Shown here: one piece after another, positions 60,797-64,000 of the stretch | Layout: every line of letters begins with the position of its first letter | How positions within the stretch are numbered: the stretch's first letter is position 1 | Source of the DNA: Verrucomicrobiales bacterium | GTDB lineage: Bacteria > Verrucomicrobiota > Verrucomicrobiia > Limisphaerales > J093 | Length of the DNA: 64,000 bases | Direction: 5' to 3' | Assembly: GCA_024233215.1 (NCBI GenBank) | Contig: JACKPW010000010.1 | Coordinates: 62,001 to 126,000, forward strand | Program-made: the position numbers and the translations under genes | Notes under the pieces: model-generated | The model's input: the letters and a program-made list of their open reading frames with translations, nothing else | The model's database searches: none | Told to the model about the DNA's origin: nothing

Positions 60797-61468
60797 TCAA
60801 CCGAACGTCGTCGTCGTCTCGACCGCGGGTTCGGCCTTCTCCATCTCCATCTCCCCCGTGCAAACCCAGCACTTGACCCCCAGGGTCCCGTAAAGCGTCT
60901 TCGCCTCGGCAAAGCCATAGTCAATCCGGGCCCTCAAGGTGTGCAGGGGAACCCGCCCTTGGTGATAGGACTCGGTTCGCGCCAATTCGGCCCCGCCCAG
61001 ACGTCCCGAACAACGGATGCGAATGCCCGCGGCCCCCGCATCCATCGCCAGTTGCACCGAACGCTTCATGGCGCGACGGAAGGAAACGCGTCGCTCCAAC
61101 TGCAGCGCGACGTTTTCCGCAATCAGGTAGGCATCGATCTCCGGCCGCTTCACCTCGACGATGTCGACGTAGACCTCCTTCCCCGTCATACGGGAGAGTT
61201 CCTCCTTCAGCTTGTCGATCTCGGCACCTTTTCGGCCGATCACGACGCCGGGCCGGGCGGTATGCAGGGTCACCCGACACCGACTGGCGGCGCGCTCGAT
61301 CTGGACCCGTGGCACGGAGGCGCCTTCGAGCTTCCTGCGAAGGGCCTGCCGGATGTTGTAGTCCTCGATGAGCAGCGAGCCGAACTCGCGCTTGTTCGAG
61401 TACCAGCGGGAACGCCAATCCCGCGTCACCGCGATCCGGAAACCAACTGGATGTGTCTTCTGACCCAT
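60797..61468 (-). CDS. rpsC: 30S ribosomal protein S3
   Basis: 223 residues. MGQKTHPVGFRIAVTRDWRSRWYSNK, the KH motif VVIGRKGAEIDKLKEEL and RCSGRLGGAELARTESYHQGRVPLHTLRARIDYGF are typical. Helps form the mRNA entry tunnel. Confidence 0.97.
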   Translation of the reverse strand: MGQKTHPVGFRIAVTRDWRSRWYSNKREFGSLLIEDYNIRQALRRKLEGASVPRVQIERAASRCRVTLHTARPGVVIGRKGAEIDKLKEELSRMTGKEVYVDIVEVKRPEIDAYLIAENVALQLERRVSFRRAMKRSVQLAMDAGAAGIRIRCSGRLGGAELARTESYHQGRVPLHTLRARIDYGFAEAKTLYGTLGVKCWVCTGEMEMEKAEPAVETTTTFG

Positions 61469-61474
61469 GGGTGC

Positions 61475-61807
61475 TTATTCGTCGGAGAGAACGATGCGGA
61501 TGTGACAACTGCGCTTGAGAATCGGACCGGCCGAGCCGCGCGCCCGGGGGCTGAACCGCTTCAGGGTCTGCCCGGGACCCACGGTGGCCTCCTTGACCCG
61601 CAACGCCTCGGGTTTGAGGTCGTTGTTGTTCTCGGCGTTGGCGATGGCCGATTTCAGGGTCTTGGCAACCAGGCGCGCCGACTTGCGCGGAACAAAGGAG
61701 AGCGACGCCAGCGCCTGTTCCGCAGGCAACCCCTGGATCTGACGCGTCACCTCCCGCACCTTTTGCGGGGACATGCGCGCGTTTCGGGTGATCGATCGAA
61801 CTTCCAT
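61475..61807 (-). CDS. rplV: 50S ribosomal protein L22
   Basis: 110 residues. RNARMSPQKVREVTRQIQGLPAEQALASLSFVPRKSARLVAKTLKSAIANAENN is L22, which lines the exit tunnel. Confidence 0.97.
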   Translation of the reverse strand: MEVRSITRNARMSPQKVREVTRQIQGLPAEQALASLSFVPRKSARLVAKTLKSAIANAENNNDLKPEALRVKEATVGPGQTLKRFSPRARGSAGPILKRSCHIRIVLSDE

Positions 61808-61815
61808 GCGCTCCT

Positions 61816-62097
61816 CTACTTGGCTTCGGCTTTGGCCGTGTGAGAACCGTGTTTGCGGAAGAGCCGGGTCGGGGAGAACTCGCCTAGGCGGTGACCGACC
61901 ATGTTCTCAGTGACAAACACAGGATTGAAAACTTTGCCGTTGTGCACGTTGAAGGTCAGGCCGACGAACTCCGGAGTAATCACGGAGCGGCGGGACCAAG
62001 TCTTGATGGGCACCTTGGACCGCGTCTCACGGGCCTTGAGCGCCTTCTTCATCACGTGCTCGTCCACAAAGGGACCCTTTTTGATCGAACGCCCCAT
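61816..62097 (-). CDS. rpsS: 30S ribosomal protein S19
   Basis: 93 residues. MGRSIKKGPFVDEHVMKKAL, KTWSRRSVITPEFVGLTFNVHNGKVFNPVFVTENMVGHRLGEFSPTR mark S19. Confidence 0.97.
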   Translation of the reverse strand: MGRSIKKGPFVDEHVMKKALKARETRSKVPIKTWSRRSVITPEFVGLTFNVHNGKVFNPVFVTENMVGHRLGEFSPTRLFRKHGSHTAKAEAK

Positions 62098-62107
62098 AGC
62101 TGGTCTT

Positions 62108-62962
62108 CTACTTCAGTTTCATCGGACGGCCGTCGCGGCGAACCACAATGAATCGGTTCGACGCCTTCCGGCGACTGCGGGTTCGGTAGCCTTTGGCCAG
62201 CAGGCCCCACGGGGAGGTCAACTGTTGCCGCCCGCCGCCACCCTTGGACTTGCCCTGACCACCCCCGTTCGGATGGTCTACGGGATTCCGCGCCACACCG
62301 CGGGTGATCGGGCGGCGCCCCAAGTGCCGTGAGCGCCCGGCCTTCCCCAGCACCACGTTTTCATGATCCAGGTTACCCACCTGCCCAATGGTGGCGTAGC
62401 AATCCTCGTGCACCCGGCGGATCTCGCCCGAAGGAAGCCGCACCTGCGCATAGCCGGCATCCCGGGACATCAGCACCGCGGCCCCACCGGCAGCACGCAC
62501 CATCTGGCCCCCACGCCCCGGAAACATCTCGACATTGTGAATCTCCATGCCCGCCGGAATCGCCTTGAGCGGAAGGGAGTTGCCCACCTCCGGCGCGGCT
62601 TCCGCACCGGTCATCACCCGCGCCCCCACCTTCAATCCGTTCGGCGCGATGATGTAACGCTTTTCTCCGTCGGCATATTCCAGCAGTGCGAGCCGCGCGC
62701 TGCGCAGGGGATCGTATTCAATCCCGGCCACCGTCGCGGCGATGCCCCGCTTGTTGCGCTTGAAATCGACCTTGCGAACGAGTTGCTTGTGCCCTCCGCC
62801 GATCCCGCGGGCGGTAATCCGACCGTGACAGTTGCGACCGCCGGTTTTCTTGCGCGTCGAGACCAGGGCCTTTTCGGGGCGCTTCTTGCTGATGCCCTCG
62901 AAACTCGCGACACTCTTGTAGCGATTGGAGGGGGTGGTGGGTCTGAAAGTCTTTACTGCCAT
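62108..62962 (-). CDS. rplB: 50S ribosomal protein L2
   Basis: 284 residues. GRNCHGRITARGIGGGHKQLVRKVDFKRNK, RAAGGAAVLMSRDAGYAQVRLPSGEIRRV and PITRGVARNPVDHPNGGGQGKSKGGG are L2 hallmarks. It is needed for peptidyl transferase assembly. Confidence 0.98.
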   Translation of the reverse strand: MAVKTFRPTTPSNRYKSVASFEGISKKRPEKALVSTRKKTGGRNCHGRITARGIGGGHKQLVRKVDFKRNKRGIAATVAGIEYDPLRSARLALLEYADGEKRYIIAPNGLKVGARVMTGAEAAPEVGNSLPLKAIPAGMEIHNVEMFPGRGGQMVRAAGGAAVLMSRDAGYAQVRLPSGEIRRVHEDCYATIGQVGNLDHENVVLGKAGRSRHLGRRPITRGVARNPVDHPNGGGQGKSKGGGGRQQLTSPWGLLAKGYRTRSRRKASNRFIVVRRDGRPMKLK

Positions 62963-62973
62963 GCGGTCCTCCC

Positions 62974-63255
62974 TTACGTGAGCACGATCTGGTCACCCTT
63001 CTTCAGCGTGACAATGGCCTTCTTCCAAGCCGGACTGACGCCCGCCTGATGGGTGCGCTGCCGCCGTTTCTTTCCAGCCACATGCATGGTCCGGACCTCG
63101 GTCACGGTCACCTTGAAGAGTTCTTCCACCGCCTTGCGGATTTGGATCTTCGTCGCCCGTCGATCTGCCACGAGAGTGTAGCGGTTGAACAGGTCGGACT
63201 GCACGCTCCCCTTCTCGGTGAGCCGGGCCGTCTTGATGATGTCGAAGGGGCTCAT
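62974..63255 (-). CDS. rplW: 50S ribosomal protein L23
   Basis: 93 residues. IIKTARLTEKGSVQSDLFNRYTLVADRRATKIQIRKAVEELFKVTVTEVRTMHVAGKKRR is typical. It forms the chaperone docking site at the tunnel exit. Confidence 0.97.
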   Translation of the reverse strand: MSPFDIIKTARLTEKGSVQSDLFNRYTLVADRRATKIQIRKAVEELFKVTVTEVRTMHVAGKKRRQRTHQAGVSPAWKKAIVTLKKGDQIVLT

Positions 63256-63256
63256 G

Positions 63257-63889
63257 TTACTGCTTCAAACGTTCCTGGACCCGTTCCCAGGCCGGCAGGG
63301 TGAAAACTATCTTGTCGCTGCGGAGGACCTCGTAGGTGTTGAGGGCGTCGCCCGTCGTCACATCCACGCCGGCCACGTTGCGGGCGGAGCGCAGGAGATT
63401 GTCATTCCCCCCCGCCTGAACCACGAGCACCGTGCCCTCGACGCCCAGCGCGTCGAGCACGGCCACGAACGCCTTGGTGCGAGGCGCCTCGAGCACGATG
63501 TCCTGGACCAGGATGACATCGCCGGCCTTCAACCGCTCCGTGATTGCCTTGCGGAGGGCGAGATTCCGGGTCTTCTTGTTGACCTTCTTGGAGAAATCGC
63601 GCGGGCGGGGTCCGTGCACCACGGCGCCGCCGTCCCACAAAGGGGATTTGTGCGTGCCGGCCCGGGCCCGCCCGGTGCCCTTCTGGCGCCAGGGCTTCTT
63701 GCTGCTGCCGCTCAGTTCACTCCGGGTCTTGGCCGAGGCGGTTCCGGAACGTTGCCCCGCCTGATAGGCGACCACAACATCGTGAACCGCCTGCTGTCCG
63801 CGGGTGCCTTCCACCAGGTCGAAGCCCGTTTCCACTTCGCCGGCGTTGCCGCCGCTTTGGTCTCGCAGTGTGAGTTTCATTGTGTTCAC
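63257..63889 (-). CDS. rplD: 50S ribosomal protein L4
   Basis: 210 residues. AGQRSGTASAKTRSELSGSSKKPWRQKGTGRARAGTHKSPLWDGGAVVHGPRPRDFSKKVNKKTRNLALRKAI is the L4 extended loop region. In E. coli it also regulates the S10 operon. Confidence 0.97.
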   Translation of the reverse strand: MNTMKLTLRDQSGGNAGEVETGFDLVEGTRGQQAVHDVVVAYQAGQRSGTASAKTRSELSGSSKKPWRQKGTGRARAGTHKSPLWDGGAVVHGPRPRDFSKKVNKKTRNLALRKAITERLKAGDVILVQDIVLEAPRTKAFVAVLDALGVEGTVLVVQAGGNDNLLRSARNVAGVDVTTGDALNTYEVLRSDKIVFTLPAWERVQERLKQ

Positions 63890-63898
63890 GGGTGGCGT

Positions 63899-64000
63899 CT
63901 ACTTCCTGCCCCGGGCCTTACCCTTGCCCTTTTCCTTCGCCTTGGCCTGGGCTTCCAACGCGGCCTGGCGTTCGGCTTCCCGCTCCGCCCGTCGCTTCTG
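63899..64000 (-). CDS. rplC: 50S ribosomal protein L3, C-terminal end (cut by window edge)
   Basis: Only 33 codons are visible, ending EKGKGKARGRK and a stop. They are Lys/Arg/Ala/Glu-rich, an extension like those in S11 and L17. The L3 call rests on position just upstream of rplD in the S10 operon; no L3 core residue is in the window. Confidence 0.7.
   Translation of the reverse strand, partial: QKRRAEREAERQAALEAQAKAKEKGKGKARGRK

Overview
This 64 kb window is GC-rich, tightly packed bacterial chromosome. The gene content points to the Verrucomicrobiota, probably a Limisphaerales/Pedosphaera-like lineage. The clues are a prepilin-type protein with the LLVVIAIIAILAGMLLPAL signature, secreted sulfatase and ThuA-domain proteins, a PEP-CTERM remnant, a REP-associated (RAYT-like) transposase relative and many small palindromic intergenic repeats. 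The lineage is an inference from gene families; no database was searched.

Layout. 1-2961: the end of an RND/MMPL exporter, a secreted ThuA-like protein and a frameshifted lineage-type gene. 3055-7936: queE, a class III aminotransferase, rsmA, a Nudix hydrolase and an NAD(P)-binding epimerase-like gene; the last four overlap head to tail. queE and the aminotransferase each carry an extra in-frame segment made of palindromic repeat DNA. 7946-13923: glgB (minus), a giant two-domain sulfatase and a small membrane protein. 14056-17579 (minus): an orphan antitoxin, a vapBC-type module, the two fumarase subunits (separated by a repeat element) and a TlpA-like thioredoxin. 17924-25050: the translation cluster nusA-infB-rbfA-nrnA-like-truB-ribF, with a probable attenuator in front of nusA. 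25352-31143 (minus): a signalling cluster of hybrid histidine kinase, response regulator and a REC-adenylate cyclase with two histidine-kinase dimerisation-like segments. 31380-38945: RAYT-like protein, asd (possibly leaderless), zincin-like peptidase, DtxR/MntR-like repressor, tcdA-like gene, two HEAT-repeat membrane proteins and a sirtuin. 39031-39106: tRNA-Ala(CGC).

39464-47961 (minus) is the most intriguing block: an eight-gene operon of a vWA protein, a PspA/IM30-like coiled-coil protein, a solute-binding protein fused to an OmpA peptidoglycan-binding domain, a small membrane protein, an ABC permease and ATPase, a membrane coiled-coil protein and an AAA+ ATPase. It reads as one envelope machine that joins an ABC transporter to a PspA/AAA+ membrane-remodelling-like pair. 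I cannot assign it to a characterised system.

48507-64000 (minus): a prepilin-like gene, then the S10-spc-alpha ribosomal superoperon from the 3' end of rplC to rplQ. rpmD and adk are missing from their usual places, infA is very divergent, and S5, S11, L17 and L3 carry low-complexity extensions; the S5 one is Gly/Arg-rich (RGG-like).
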